A stretch of DNA of 64,000 nucleotides. Origin: Formicarius rufipectus (taxonomy: Eukaryota > Chordata > Aves > Passeriformes > Formicariidae). A model generated the notes under the pieces. That model saw only the letters and a list, made by a program, of their open reading frames with translations, ran no database searches and had not been told where the DNA came from. Within the stretch, counting starts at the first letter, position 1; the number at the start of each line of letters is the position of its first letter. A program made the position numbers and the translations under genes. This document shows positions 23,601-36,460 of this stretch, one piece after another. The stretch lies in assembly GCA_013399695.1 (NCBI GenBank), contig VXAU01001354.1:1021786-1085785 (forward strand), given 5' to 3'.

Positions 23601-26600
23601 ATTTCTCCTGCAGTTTACCTGTAAACCAGCACACAAGTTTACTTTTATTTCTTTCCCTACACACAGAACCAAATGTCTGCAGCAGCTACAGTGACCACAC
23701 ACCTACTTCATCAACCCCTGCTGAGCACAGCATTAACCAACCCACTGGGGCCTTAATAATAATTATAGTACCGATCCACTCTAATGCTGCATCAGCAGTC
23801 CTACTGCCTCACTAGTCACACAGTTATGTTTAACCTCCAGCAACAGCCCCAGCCCACAGCATACCATTGTGCTGTAGCAGTTTTACAGTAGCCTGTCTAA
23901 AAGAAAGCTCACTCAAGCCTCAGCAATCATAAGTTCAGTGCTGGAACCAGCAGCTCTCACCAGAACAGAACTGGCCATTCCTAGATGTCCCTTTTGGAAA
24001 CAACCCCTAAAAAGAAATGATCTGTTCCAAGTGAACAATTCAAAGGCACATGTTCATGCCAGATGACACCCTAGCCTTCATCCATTCCACAACCAGACTA
24101 ACAACATCTGCAAGACAGAAGTTTGCACAACTGAAATTTCTAATATGCTTGCTTACAATGCAGTGCATTATAACAGTTGTTAGCAAAAAATGCCAGCAGC
24201 AATTGATAATTAAGACTGAAAACCCCATAAAAACTTGTTGCAATTAGCAAAGTAATAAGAACATCAGATAAGGACTCTACATGAAACCAACCTGACTATC
24301 CAGACATTTTTATTGTTTTAGTTTTAGAAATAAACCTGAAAGGCATGAAATTTGAAAGTTAAAATCTCCATCTGAAATCCTTTGTTGCCTTTGAATGAAT
24401 TTATCAGTCTTTGCTAAGTCCCAGAAAACACTATGTTACTGTTTTCCAAAAATATACAACTGCACTGGGAGAATGAAAATGTTAACTCTAAAAGGCCCAT
24501 CAGACTCATTAAAAAAAATTGACTTTCTGGCACACTGCCAGCAAGAAACAACATGACCAAAAGATGTACAACATTTTCCAAATAGTATTTCTTCTCTCCC
24601 TATTTAAACCCTTTATTTCTAAACAATAGAATCTCTCCTGAGATGAGCTTGTGCAGAATACTAATTGAAAATCCACAAACTTGTTCTTATACATCCCTCC
24701 TCTACATTATGTCTTTTGAGATCAGTATTAGTCTATTAACATATAACACTTTTTATAACACCCCTCAACTCATTAGTTTACTAGATGACCACTGAAAGGA
24801 TATGAACCTTTTCAACTTGTTAGACATTTAAAAAACAAACAAACAGAAAAAAATAACCCCACAAAAAACCAAAGTAAACATAAAACCAAACAAAAAAACC
24901 AAGAATACAAATATAACCATAGAATAAGTTTGAGGTAGGAAAAGCAGTGATTTCCTTCTTCTATTACATACTTGTGTGTACTTGTACATAACAAGTTGCA
25001 TGCAAATACTGAATTGGCTTATATTCTTTTTGTCCATTAAGATTAAAACAAACCAAAGTATGCATTTTCCCCCTAATTAGATTAACAGCTTCATGTCACT
25101 AAATTTGCTGTCAGCAATGCATTACTATCATAGAACACAATTTCAGAGATTTAATAAAACCTGTTGTGGATGGTTATAATTTTTTTTTCCTTTTAGAAAC
25201 ACAAAGAAATCTGTTTCATCAATGTTAGATGAAAGTAAAATTCTCCACTACAGTCTCCTTCAAAGTTTCTTTTGCAGTGTTTTTTGCAGAAATAACTCCT
25301 GAGAATAATTTATTTAGGCATTTACCTCTTTGTTCTTTGTAAATTTCATATCAATAAACTGCAATTACAGTTCACACTGGTATATCTTCAGTGGAGAATT
25401 TTATGAAGACTTATGTAAGCAATTAGGAGAATAATTCCTGTAACACAAAGTCCTGGGGCACATCATCTCAATCATATGCTGTTGTTCCTGACTTCTGACT
25501 AGATGGCTTCACTTCACAACTCTGTTTTAATTCATTATAATTATTTCATTAAAAATCAAATTTTATTTCTTGCTCCAGCAAATCTCATACAAGAAGTTGC
25601 AATAGACAGGCTCTGTGTATAATAGACAATTTTGCACTTGTCCACGCACTCATGATCTGTGAATGCCAGAGATGCACAAATAGACTGAGTCTTACTTTCA
25701 GTTCAATGAACAGTTCACAACATTTTTATACTGTTGATTTGCCATATTTCTACATTTATTGTCATGGGGTTTGCCCTTTAAGGAGCTGAGTGTAGTCACA
25801 ATATTTCAAAACTGCATTCTATTTCAAATAAGGAAGAAAAATCTAAACAACAGAAGCATGAAGTTGACAAGATTTCATTCTGCAACTACATTTCCGTAAC
25901 CTTCACAAAATTAAGTCAATGCACTTTGGTTCAAAACCGCAGGGATGGGTGCAGGTGGGTGACAGTTCTTTTCAGTCTGCTCCTTGCAAAGCTGTATTTT
26001 TTTTACCCTATTCCTCTGCCTGGGATAGGAAATCCTTTTCACCATAGCATCGGAGTAGTTGACTCCATCCACACTGTGTGCACAGGCATGTGAAGCCCAC
26101 AATTACCATGCCATAAGCATCATAACAGAAGGCACAGCCCATCAGGGAAACCCAGTCACCAGATAAGATCAGGATTTCAAAGAAAAGTGCAATGGATAGA
26201 CAGCTTTGCATTACTTTCAGAGTTGAATTTGGATCAAATAAGTGTAAACAACCTTTTTAATTCTATTAACTAAAATTGAAATCAAGGAACTGTATTTTTG
26301 ACTTGAGAAATCACTGCAGAAAAAAAAATTACTAGACAGCTCTATTTCTTAACTGTTCTACTTACTGCTCTGGTTACATTCCATTGTAGATTTCATGTCA
26401 TTGTCTTCATCTCCTCTGAATTTGTCTCTGTGCTCCCAGCAATTTTAACACTCATCTGAGGATAAAGTTTTCAAAATTTGTTGCTAATGACCAAATCTCA
26501 TTATCTAGAAATTTGAGGTTACACTTCTAAGAATATTTTCTGACACCTCTGTCATAAGATTCTGCATTTTCATATTATACTTGTTTGAGAATAATGGGCT

Positions 26601-28967
26601 TTTTTTCACCAATGCTGTCAGTGCTTGAAGCCAGGTTTCCTTTTCTTGTTTCTGCATGTGCGCTTCATTTTCCTCATTTTCAATTTATCTAATGTTGATG
26701 TGAATTTAATCCTGAGGTTGCTGGTATTAGCACCACAATACACTGTGTATTCCATACACATTCTCATCTAAATAGACAATGAAAATCACAGACAAAAAAA
26801 AAAAAGTCTGAAGAAATTAAGTAAGTTGACTGGATTTCTGCATTATCTGTTTATTGCTTTTCTTCCTTATAGCCCTATAGTTTGCAAAACATTCTTAGTA
26901 TTTTTCACTGATACTTTTTGAGATGTTGGATGGGGAATGGAAACACTGGAATTTATTGTCACTCTTCAACCTAATAGAAATTCTAGAAAAAATCCCACTA
27001 TGTTTAACTATTGTAATTATGTCTATTGCTCAATCTTCAACTCTTCTGGGGCATGAAATTAAACCATTTTTTTGTATCTATGTCTTTGCAATATCTTGGG
27101 AAACATCATAGAAGACCCTGACAAAATTATTCCACCCTGCTGTTGCCTGCAGACAAAAGTAGAGTGAAATCAACATAGGACATGAACAACAAACAGCAGT
27201 GAATAAGAAAAAATAATGTGAGAAACAGCTACTTACACTGTTCCAAACTGTATATCTTGCTTTTCAAAAATACTTAGCAAGACTTCACTGGATCCAAAGC
27301 ACAAGGCCAGTTTAGAGACTACTGACTGCCTACCCTACCCAAATCTCAATTTCTGGAAACAGAAAGAAATGCAAAACTGAATTTATCTAACACCTTTTCC
27401 AGTTGAACAGGGACAATAGACAAAGTTGCTCAAAAGCAGCAGGAAAATGACCTGCAGTGAAGAATGAGCTACTGTTCCAATTGTGATGAGGGAAACAAAA
27501 GCAATTTTATGGAAGCCTCCAACAGTACCTTCAACCCTAAAAAGACTGTTTTACAGTAGCTAGAACTCTGGATGTTGCTTGTCACTATAGTACCAATTTA
27601 ACATCAGTGTCTTGTTCCTTCACAGGTTTTTATTTTCAGCACCCATTTAAACTGGCCATACCATCCTGTTACCTAAATTCTGTCCTCTGGTTGTTTTCTT
27701 GATTCTTGTCATTAAAAAAACACCAAGATTATAGCTTCAAAAAAATGTTCACAGTATAACCCACTTCCATTAAACAGTCTGTAGCTAAGTATTTTACTGC
27801 TAATAGAATAATACCACATCGTGTGATTTGGAAGGGAACAAACACTATGTGAAGTGAATAAACACTAATTACAAATGTGGAAAGGACTTGGTTCATTAAA
27901 AAAATCATAGCTTTTCAGCTTGAATGAGTCAGAGGAATGTATGTACTCACACCACCTTAACCAAGGTCACACTATTACCTAAAGTTTTAGCACCATCTCA
28001 TACCACTATTCCATTCCCAGATATGTCTAGTCTGCAGGCAATAATTTTAACATTTTCCCCATGTAATTTTGAAATCTTTTGAAAGGTTTCTTAAATACCT
28101 GACTAATCCTAACAAACCATATGTTACACCCTAAGGGCAGCCAAAGATAACCCAGCAGAGCTGTCTGAAAAGTTACTAGATCCTATAGTCTGCACAGTTG
28201 GACAGCTGAGACCTGCAGATCATGCTAATTAAAGGGGAAAAGGGAAGAGACTGAGAAAAACAGTCTATCTCTAAATAACCTACTACTAACAAGTTTTAAG
28301 TTTGAACATACTAGGCTTTTCTAACTAGACAGAAGGCAAAATAAATGGGAAAAAAAATACTGAACTGTAATATTTTTGTATCAAGTGGATGTATTTTCCC
28401 AACTACATTTAAAGGATTTTTTGTTTCTCAGTGTTATATTTAATTTTCAATAAACTGCCATGCAATGCTTAAGGGGCCAGACTAGAGTCTGGCAGAAGAC
28501 CAGAGTCTTGCTTTGAGGATCTTAAATCAATGCAGAGGGTCCCTTCTAGCTCTCCCTACAAACATTAGTTTCACCCAACAAAAAATGTTTCAGTGGTGGC
28601 AAGACTCACTACTACACCTGCAGTGGGTGGTAATCACAAGATATTGTGATTACTTTCCTCCTCACTCTAATTAATGCATTTCCAGTTCCCATTATTTCTT
28701 TACATCACATCAAAATGCTGCCATCACTATAAAAAAAAGAAGGCAGGAGAGAATCTCACTGCTGAAGTGTAGGATGTTAGGGTCTTCTTTCTCTGCTTTG
28801 TTTCTGAAGCTCTCCTTCTCATAACCTTGGAGAAGAAAATTCTTGTATACTCCCTACAAATTAATAGAAAAAATGTAGTTTTGCACAGTCATCTCATTAA
28901 ACTCATACCATGGCCCATTTCACTAAAATTCAGTCCAGATGCACCTCTGATGTACAGAGCCAGAAAC
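23601..28967. other. unannotated non-coding DNA
   Basis: About 5.4 kb with no recognised gene. An A/C-rich low-complexity tract lies at 24828-24903, and the open frames over it are artefacts of that composition. A poly(A) run lies near 26794-26805. A phrase near 28515-28560 is weakly like a CR1 tail but not enough to call. Confidence 0.6.
24828..24903. repeat. A/C-rich low-complexity tract
   Basis: About 75 bases of A runs with scattered C (AAAC, CCAAA units). It is the complement type of the G/T-rich tracts elsewhere in the window. Frames read across it on the minus strand are Phe/Leu-rich artefacts. Confidence 0.8.
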
Positions 28968-29205
28968 AACATATGCAATCCACCATTTGGACAATTGATT
29001 CAATTTTGGGACATCCAGTACCAAAAAAGACATAGAAAAACTAGGGGAAACACAGGAGATGGTCACCAGAACGGTCAGGACTGAAGCATTTGACCTGTGA
29101 GGAGAAGTTGAGGAACCTGGGTTTCATCAATGCAGAGAAAGGAAGGATTGGGAGAGTCATAACAGCAGCCCCCAGTAACTATAAAGAGGGTGACAATTCT
29201 GATAA
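28968..29205 (+). mobile_element. decayed CR1 LINE fragment (ORF2 C-terminus region)
   Basis: Read on the plus strand, CAATTTTGGGACATCCAGTA, then AAAAAAGACAT, GAGATGGTCACCAGAACGGT, GCATTTGACCTGTGAGGAGA and GTTGAGGAACCTGGGTTTC follow the order of the CR1 ORF2 C-terminal coding region (QFW-PQY-KD, then the TKM and ERLRELGLF stretch). Translation is broken by stops and frameshifts, so this is an old inactive copy. It is cut off before the 3' terminal octamers. Both ends are approximate. It is more diverged than the CR1 copy at 38.8 kb. Confidence 0.75.
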
Positions 29206-31085
29206 TTGAGTCCTTAACTCTATACTGCCCATCTTTCACTGGTTTCTGCTGATCACATTTTCATACCAGGCTGTAGCCATTACTTTCAAATTAAAATTCT
29301 CTGTACTTTGTGACCATTTATCCTGTCAATTTCATTTATTTTTATAGAAAACTGGGTCACATCAATACAGCAATATTTAGAAGAGGATACATGAATACTC
29401 ATCCAAAACAGCACCAATAAAAGAAGCGCAGAGTACTACTTTTATATCTTGCAAGAAAATTGAATACTTACATTTTCTTGTGCAAAAAGACATGTTAACA
29501 CTCAAAACATTGAAGTCATTGCAAATTAAAGCAGAATGACAGTTAATGGCATTGCCTATTACAATCCAGGAATATGCATGCAAAAACCTAAGGCAAAACA
29601 ACCAAGTTAAATGATATTTCTTGAAACAAAAAATAGATTCCAGCTATAACAATCTCCTTTAGGGAAATGCAACTTTCAGTAACACACTACCTTGAGGGAA
29701 ACTGTCATTATTTCTCCTTCTTGGTTTCTAACCAGTAATTTGCCACTGGGAAGGCACAACCCACTAAACCAAGCCAGTAATTTGTCACAAAGCATCAAAG
29801 ACATTCTTACTAGATATCAGCACGTAGCCCGTTGATTTCATTACATACCAAAGGGAGCCCCCAAAAGGAGAAGGAAAATCCAGGAAAATTCCACATGCCA
29901 GACGTTACCTGGGACTGAGCAATTCCCAACAGTGCCATTTTGAAGTCAATTCAGGTTTTCTTGCTCTCAGAAGTTACAAAGTGGCACTTTCCTTCAAGTT
30001 ATTCATGACTGACTTGAGTCACTAGTGGATTCTAAGAACATGTCATTATGAGGTCATTCATCAGTGGATGAAATCTGTAGAGAAACCCTACTGTGAACCA
30101 ATCTTTTCTCACCTTCAAGCCCCAGAAAAATTCTTATTCGTGGCAAAAATGGCATAATCGGAAATGGTCAGTGTGGTAAAGGAGATTACAGGAAATTAGA
30201 GGGATTGAGATGTCCTATTTAATTTTTCTGGAATACACATGATATTGCCCTTCCCTGTGGCAACCCTTTCCAAGTAAGCAAGAGTAGGTCATCACAGGTG
30301 ATTCAGTGCTTAAAGGTGAGGAGATAAACATAGTGGGATCTTTCTGAAAGCAGCTGTCTACAATTCTTAACATCAGTGTTTCTTATTGGTAAACATTTAC
30401 TTAAACCATTGCAAGAATGGAAATATTTTTTCAAAATCCTCCCGAAAACACACACATTAAAAAAAAAAAAAGCCCACCAAGCAAAGAAAAAGAAACCACA
30501 ATTAAAAAGAAAAAAAAAAAAAAAAGAAAAAAAGTAAAAAAGACAATTGCCCTTATCAAAATTTAGCCTATTAATTTATATGATTATGTACATAAGGCTA
30601 AGCACTCCTATATCTTCTCAGATTGGAGTTGTAATGAGGAAGCTCACAGTAAAATAGTATTCCATTGAATGTAATTAACTTACAAAATACAACAAACCCA
30701 GGAATGAAACATAATTATAACACTGATCTTCCCCAATTACATTCAAACACTGAAGAAAAGATCCTTAAGAATAAAATATAATTATTGCACTTATCTTCTC
30801 ACTTTTAAATACCCTTTCCATCTGTATTGGCAAATTAAGCCTGACTAGAAATACAAATTCATGTGAAATTACTTAAAGAAACATCACTGAAACTATTTTC
30901 CAAGTCTTTTGCTTAGGTACTTTATGATTCTGTTCACATACAAGATTTTGAAATTAAATCTTTAATTCTCAGATTGCTTCTTTATAATTTTTATAGCTCA
31001 CATACTTAGACCTATGTTGTAAACACACTAATTAAAAGTGTGCACCATGTATACAATCAGAACCTGAGTGTTATCTATATATGAT
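29206..31085. other. unannotated non-coding DNA
   Basis: No gene or interspersed repeat recognised. It contains a strongly A-rich tract at about 30457-30542. The sequence immediately left of the RTE insertion provides the left copy of its target-site duplication. Confidence 0.6.
30457..30542. repeat. A-rich low-complexity tract
   Basis: About 85 bases dominated by runs of A with interspersed G and C. No retroposon body precedes it on either strand. Confidence 0.8.
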
Positions 31086-31098
31086 ATCAATAACCAAA
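31086..31098 (+). repeat. left target-site duplication of the RTE insertion
   Basis: ATCAATAACCAAA occurs here and again, identically, at 31845-31857. The bases just outside each copy differ. The two copies exactly bracket the retrotransposon fragment, as expected of target-primed reverse transcription. Confidence 0.85.
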
Positions 31099-31844
31099 CA
31101 ACAAGTTAGCAAAGGCATACAGAGCCTTTGGAAAACTCCACAAAAGAGTCTGGCACAATAAACATCTGAAGAAAAGTACAAAGATCAGGGTCTACAGAGC
31201 CATCGTACTGTCTACTCTTCCCTATGGGTCTGAATCTTGGGTCATCTACCACCACCACCACCTGCGACTCCTCCAATGCTTCCACCAGTGCTGCCTCTGT
31301 CCAATCCTAAACATCCACTGGTCCGATTACGTGACTAATGTGTCTGTTCTGGAACAGGCAGAGGTCACCAGTATCGAGGCCATGCTGCTGAGATGGCAAC
31401 TGCGCTGGGCAGGGCACATCTCCAGGATGGAGGATCACCACCTCCCTAAGATTGTGCTCTATGGTGAACTCGCCACCGGCTGCTGCAAGAGAGGAGCCCC
31501 CAAGGAGAGATACAAGGACTGCCTGAAACAACACCTCAGCCTTGGCCATACTGACCACCATCAGTGGTCCACTCTGGTCTCCAATCAGGAGACATGGAGA
31601 CACACAACCTATAACGATGCTGTCTCCTTTGAAACCGCACGCAGAATCAGCCTGGAGGAGAAAAGACACCACAGAAAGAACCATGCCTTGACAGTACCAC
31701 CTATGGAAACTTTCTGCTGCGCCTTTTGCAACCAGACTTGCCTATCTCGCATTGGCCTTATCAGCCATCAGCACGCTTGCAGCAAGCGTGGGTAAAACTC
31801 TCCCAAATCTTCATTCACCAAGTCTAGCCATGATGATTATGATG
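31099..31844 (+). mobile_element. 5'-truncated RTE-type non-LTR retrotransposon
   Basis: This 746-base insertion is bracketed by a perfect 13-base target-site duplication. It carries the C-terminal part of an RTE-type reverse-transcriptase polyprotein, then a 3' UTR of only about 49 bases ending in TGATGATTATGATG. A very short 3' UTR with a microsatellite-like tail is characteristic of the RTE clade, and 5' truncation with flanking duplication is the usual outcome of LINE insertion. The element is clearly richer in G and C than its flanks. In birds the documented RTE family is AviRTE; this copy is a candidate member, but I cannot compare it with a reference here. An uninterrupted frame and a perfect duplication suggest a fairly young insertion. 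Confidence 0.85.
31100..31795 (+). pseudogene. RTE reverse transcriptase, C-terminal fragment
   Basis: One frame stays open for about 231 codons up to the TAA at 31793-31795. It has no start of its own because the 5' part of the element was lost at insertion. In order it shows the post-catalytic KIRVYRAIVLSTLPYGSESW stretch (thumb/connection side of the RT), the LRWAGHISRMEDHHLPK block typical of this retroelement group, a basic KRGAPKERYKDCL segment, a WRHT motif, and a terminal C-X2-C-X12-H-X3-C arrangement (Cys codons at 31718 and 31727, His at 31766, last Cys at 31778) resembling a nucleic-acid-binding finger. The endonuclease and the catalytic YADD region of the RT are absent, so the fragment cannot move itself. 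The 125-codon antisense frame at 31307-31684 is a shadow. Confidence 0.85.
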
Positions 31845-31857
31845 ATCAATAACCAAA
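31845..31857 (+). repeat. right target-site duplication of the RTE insertion
   Basis: Identical to the 13 bases at 31086-31098. It follows directly after the TGATG-type tail and so marks the exact 3' end of the inserted element. Confidence 0.85.
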
Positions 31858-34800
31858 ATATAAAGCTTTATATTTTATTAGTAGAAACACATGCTATATA
31901 CTGTCATAGTACTCAATTTTTCTTCTCTTTGACATGATTATTTGAAACTGAAGACCTTCTGTTGCTTATTGCAAGACTACTTGTTATATCTAAATGCATT
32001 CCTGAGCATGTGTAATACTGTTGCTTTAATGCACTGTAGAATGGGATTAAACAATCTACTCACAGTGCAGGGTGTTCAAGTTGATACTAAATCCAAAGTA
32101 AATTAGACAAGGTCATACATCAGTACTTAAGTGCAAGGTTTATCACTTTTGATTTCATTCCCTGCAACTTCCTGCTCTTTTTGTTAAAATTTACATCTCC
32201 TGTGTTTTATATGAATCTTGTGTTGATCTCATGCCTAAAAGGAAAGGGTCTTTGAGGACACCAGACTCCTTCACATATCTCATTAGCTTTAGATTCACTG
32301 TGTACAGTTTTCCACTTGCCATAGTTGTATATAGCACGAAGTAAATTTTGTCTGTGAACTGCCTTTCTATGCAAAAGTGGAAAGAGGGGCTATTAGCCTC
32401 AGATATTCTCTCCACAAGTGAGCAGCTTCTCGGACCAAGCACGAAAAAGCTGATAAAAGAAGTCCGCTGTGAGCACACATGAGGGGATTCAGAAAGGCCA
32501 TCAGCACAAAAAAATCTCTCTAGCAATCATGTCAGCAGCAGTCTGAGATCATAAAGCAGAGCATACCTTCGATGGATGCTAAATCTGGGCCAATTTTACT
32601 TTCTAAAACAAAACATCTGGCTTCTTAAAGATGTATGTCTTTTGTTAAAGGGGATTTTTCAAAAACTGAAGTGCTGAGGTTCAGAAAACCTTTTGGTTAC
32701 ATGTGGAAAATGCACTTGTCTTTTCCAGAAAGCTGAAGTCTCAAGACTTCATCTCACAGTTCTGCAATAAGAGATGTTTTGGGGATTTTGACTATGAACT
32801 CTAGCCTTGGGACACTGACATGCTTATTTTTTTAATATCTACCTAAGTAGATTTGAGTGATTTTCAAACAGAACAAGTAAAATCACATTAGGTAAAATCA
32901 GCTGGTGATGTGTTGAATGAGTGGTTAGTTTACAACATCCTACATTTTTATACCTAAATTAAGTTACTTTTCAGTAGCGTAAACAAAGAGAACCACTTTA
33001 ATCCCAAGTATATTTAATTAAAATAAGGTAATTATTGTAGAGCTGTATTTGAACAGACAATACAGTTGCAGCAATTATCTGTAATTATGCAGCTCCAATC
33101 AGAGAATAATGGAGGTTTCAATGTCACTAAGCACTATAAGGATAATTTCTCTTCCATTATTCTGATGAGCAAATAATTAGCAACTTTAGAAAAAAATCTA
33201 CATGGGGGCATGACAGCCACATTTGAACTACAATCTGGATTGGTAATGATCAGGGTATTCAGTGCAAAAATAAAAAGTAGCATCCTCAGTTGGTTCCAGC
33301 TGAACAGTCATGTACTTCCTAAAAGAAGAGCATTTATTCCATGGTCACAGTTAAGGGACCCAATCATGTTTGAATACAATTGCATTCTTACTGAATGAGA
33401 CCTTAAAATAGCAATATTTAATAATATAGGTGAACAAGTCCTAGCTAAAATCTTCTTCTCTAACAATGGATATCCTGGTCCAAAACAACAATGCAAACAT
33501 GGATTCACCTGAACATCTAACTGGTTCTTAATTGCTATATTCCTGGTCTGAGAAGGAAAAGACTTGAGCCAAAGAATAGAATTTCTTCAAACATGTAACT
33601 GAAATTCAGAAGGAAAAGAGTAGAAACTCTGGTGACAGTGCTAACAGACTGTACTCCAGAGATAAACATAGCTTGTCTCACAAATTTCTGTATGCACTGT
33701 CTCCAGATTGCCAGTTTTCTGTGGTTCACCTTCAGCATTACACAGAAACTTACAAGAATGGATGTACCTAAAAGCCAGACATCTCCTGACATTTTGTTCT
33801 GTTTCTCAATCTGCAGCACTGGACATGACCTATTTTGCAACAGGCTGTTAATTCTGCTGATAATAGACAGCAGATATAATACCCAGCGAGACACAGCCAT
33901 GAGAGCTGCCAGCAAGCCTGACAGTTCAGCACCCATCACCTCTGTTGACATTGCTGAACACTGCTGAGTTCACCTGCTGCCTACTTGGTGAGAGTGCCAT
34001 GAGATCACCTCTCCACATACTCATCCCAGGAAGCTGTGATCACTCTGGTGCCCCAGCTAACTCCCAGGTTGGTTGTGTTCTGCTTTAGACTGTTGCTGAC
34101 TCACCTAAGCCAGGGATCAAAGTCAACCTAGGTTTTCTGCTCAAACAGGGAAAGAGAAGAGTCTCTAGGTGAGGTCTGGTGGATTGAACTACCCCTTTGA
34201 AAGGGTCTGTTCCACTCCTACAGCTAAACTGCCAGAAGTTACCTCAGTTGCACATCTGAAGCTGGATGGGATTACTCCAGACATAAGAGATCAATCTTCT
34301 CTTCTATCCACCCTTAGCAAGGGTGGCACAGTGGACAAAAAGGGCTGCCACGACATCACACTGTTCCTCACCTAGCACGTAGTTCAAAGCTTCAGGAGGA
34401 CTAACAGCTGCTGCTCCCAAATGCTAGCTAGGCCATTTTTCTTTCTCTTCTTAAGCCCCATGTGTGGGACACAAAAGACCCTACAGACACCTACTCGTTC
34501 CTTGGCCACACCCTAAGGAAAATACAGCACTGTCACTGACAAGGAGCATCTCCTATCTATAGAAAACTTGGCAGCTACAATCACTGAATTTATGTTCAGG
34601 GAAAGTAATGTGGTTTTAAAAGGAATTTAATAGGATTCTTAAATGACAGTTGATTCTAGACAAGACCCTGACAAGCTCCCAGTTTTTCCCTTTTATGGGT
34701 GATGTAATCTTTTCTGTTCATTTTCAGAACCAGAAACCCATCTAAGATTCCAAACAGAGGTTTTCAAGCACAAACATTTTGCAGTGTGAACTGGAATGAA

Positions 34801-36397
34801 AAACACTAAAATTCTCTGTGGCCTAGATAGAAATGATATGCAGCACAGAAAAAATATTTGGGGTGGTGGGGAAGATACCTTTCTTATACAGTTGCAATTT
34901 TATAAGATCTGAAAAAGATTAATGCTCCACTTTGAAGGGTTGAAATAAGTAAAGGTGTTAGAAACCTCTTTGCACATTTTCCCTCGGTGTTCAGATTTAA
35001 AAGAATATTGAGGAAACATGGTGCTTTAAGGAGAGACTACCAAAACTTTCTGCTAGACTAACAGCTCTGTGGACACAACGTGTATTTGAATTTCAGACTT
35101 GACAAACACCACATACTGATTGCAAGGCTTAAAAGACAGCCTCCGTCCCAGCCATGTTCCTCTGTCTTCAGGTTGTTCACCAGGTATCTGCAGCCCAGTG
35201 TCACAGTCTCTCCCAGTCTGGGAGGCTGGCAGCCAGCTGGTGGCCAGAAAGACAGCCATGTACCTCCAGGAACACAAAAAATATGTTCCAGCTGCCCACT
35301 TGGTCAAGTCCTTCAGAAATGCATAATCCCTGTTGGCAGCTTGTGGCCCTTTACAATATTTCAGCCATTTTGAACTAAAATGTAAATGCGAACTGAAATT
35401 CTATTACACGCTTGCCCCTCACAACTCAATCCATCACCTCCTTGCTAACAATAAAAAGAGAAGTCCTGCAGTTTTCTCATTAGGCCAATACTTTACTGGC
35501 AATGCATGATGAAGTGAATAACACTTTCTACATTTGAGCAAGGCTCTCCCAGCAAAGCCTTGATCATTGTGCCCTATAAAAGGGGCTGTAGCTTAATCAA
35601 GACTTTTGACTCCCATGGTGATTAGACAGCATGAGGAAGGCCAAAGTTTCCCAAAGAGACAGTCTGCATCCATGCAGGGAAAAAATGTTCTCAATATATT
35701 CATAACCAAAATTGCAATGACATCTGCACGCTACTGGGTCAGACTTTGCTTATTATATGGTATAAAAACGTCTTCTTGTATTAGATTTTGTGACAACCAG
35801 CCATTGCTTGAGTGAATTACAAACATCTTCCCTGGAACTGGATACCAATTGTTGCCTCTTAGTTTATAGCATTTCAATAACTGTACATTCTTCAGAATAA
35901 TGAACAATTAAGATAGAACTTCAGATTTTGTCTGCAGCAAATATGATATACTTTTCTTATATTTTTGTTCTACACAGTTTCCAGTTTCTTGCTTTAATGT
36001 GTTTGTACTCTTTCATGTAGTAAATTATTTTTCTTCCTAGTAGTGCTTTCTTTGTATGTTGGCTGAGGAAGAAGTGGGGGAGACAATGTTGTCACAACTC
36101 CATTGATCTACACTCTTCACTGATATGCTAGCAATTATCTTTCACTTGTTTCCCCCTAAAGACTATGTTATTGCATTATCCCATTTTTTTTTACATGATT
36201 TTTTTTTACTTAATTTAGTTCTGAACTTTGACCAGTTTCCCTTTTGAAGTAGATTCTAGTTCTGTATTTGTAGGGTTTGTCATGACGTTGGCTAACAGAA
36301 GTTCATATCTATTCTGCTGCATTACAGAGACAGTGTTCTATCTTTACCTCTCCCTATGCCTCTGGACATGGAGTGCACAAACCATTGGGGGATAAGA

Positions 36398-36460
36398 AGA
36401 AATAAACCAAAACAAACAATAAAACCCACCACAACAACAAAACAAACAAAAAACCAAAAT
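36398..36460. repeat. A/C-rich low-complexity tract
   Basis: AAAC, CAAA and CAACAA units over about 60 bases. The minus-strand frame across it gives a Phe/Val-rich artefactual peptide. Confidence 0.75.

Noticed and set aside
24812..25037. Two hydrophobic minus-strand frames resembling membrane peptides
   Set aside because: Hydrophobicity comes from reading the A/C-rich tract in reverse (Phe, Leu and Val codons).
28515..28560. GAGGGTCCCTTCTAGCTC resembling a CR1 3' end
   Set aside because: Only about 20 bases of weak similarity and no terminal octamers, so not callable.
31307..31684. 125-codon minus-strand open frame
   Set aside because: Antisense shadow of the RTE reverse-transcriptase frame, whose plus-strand motifs are clear.
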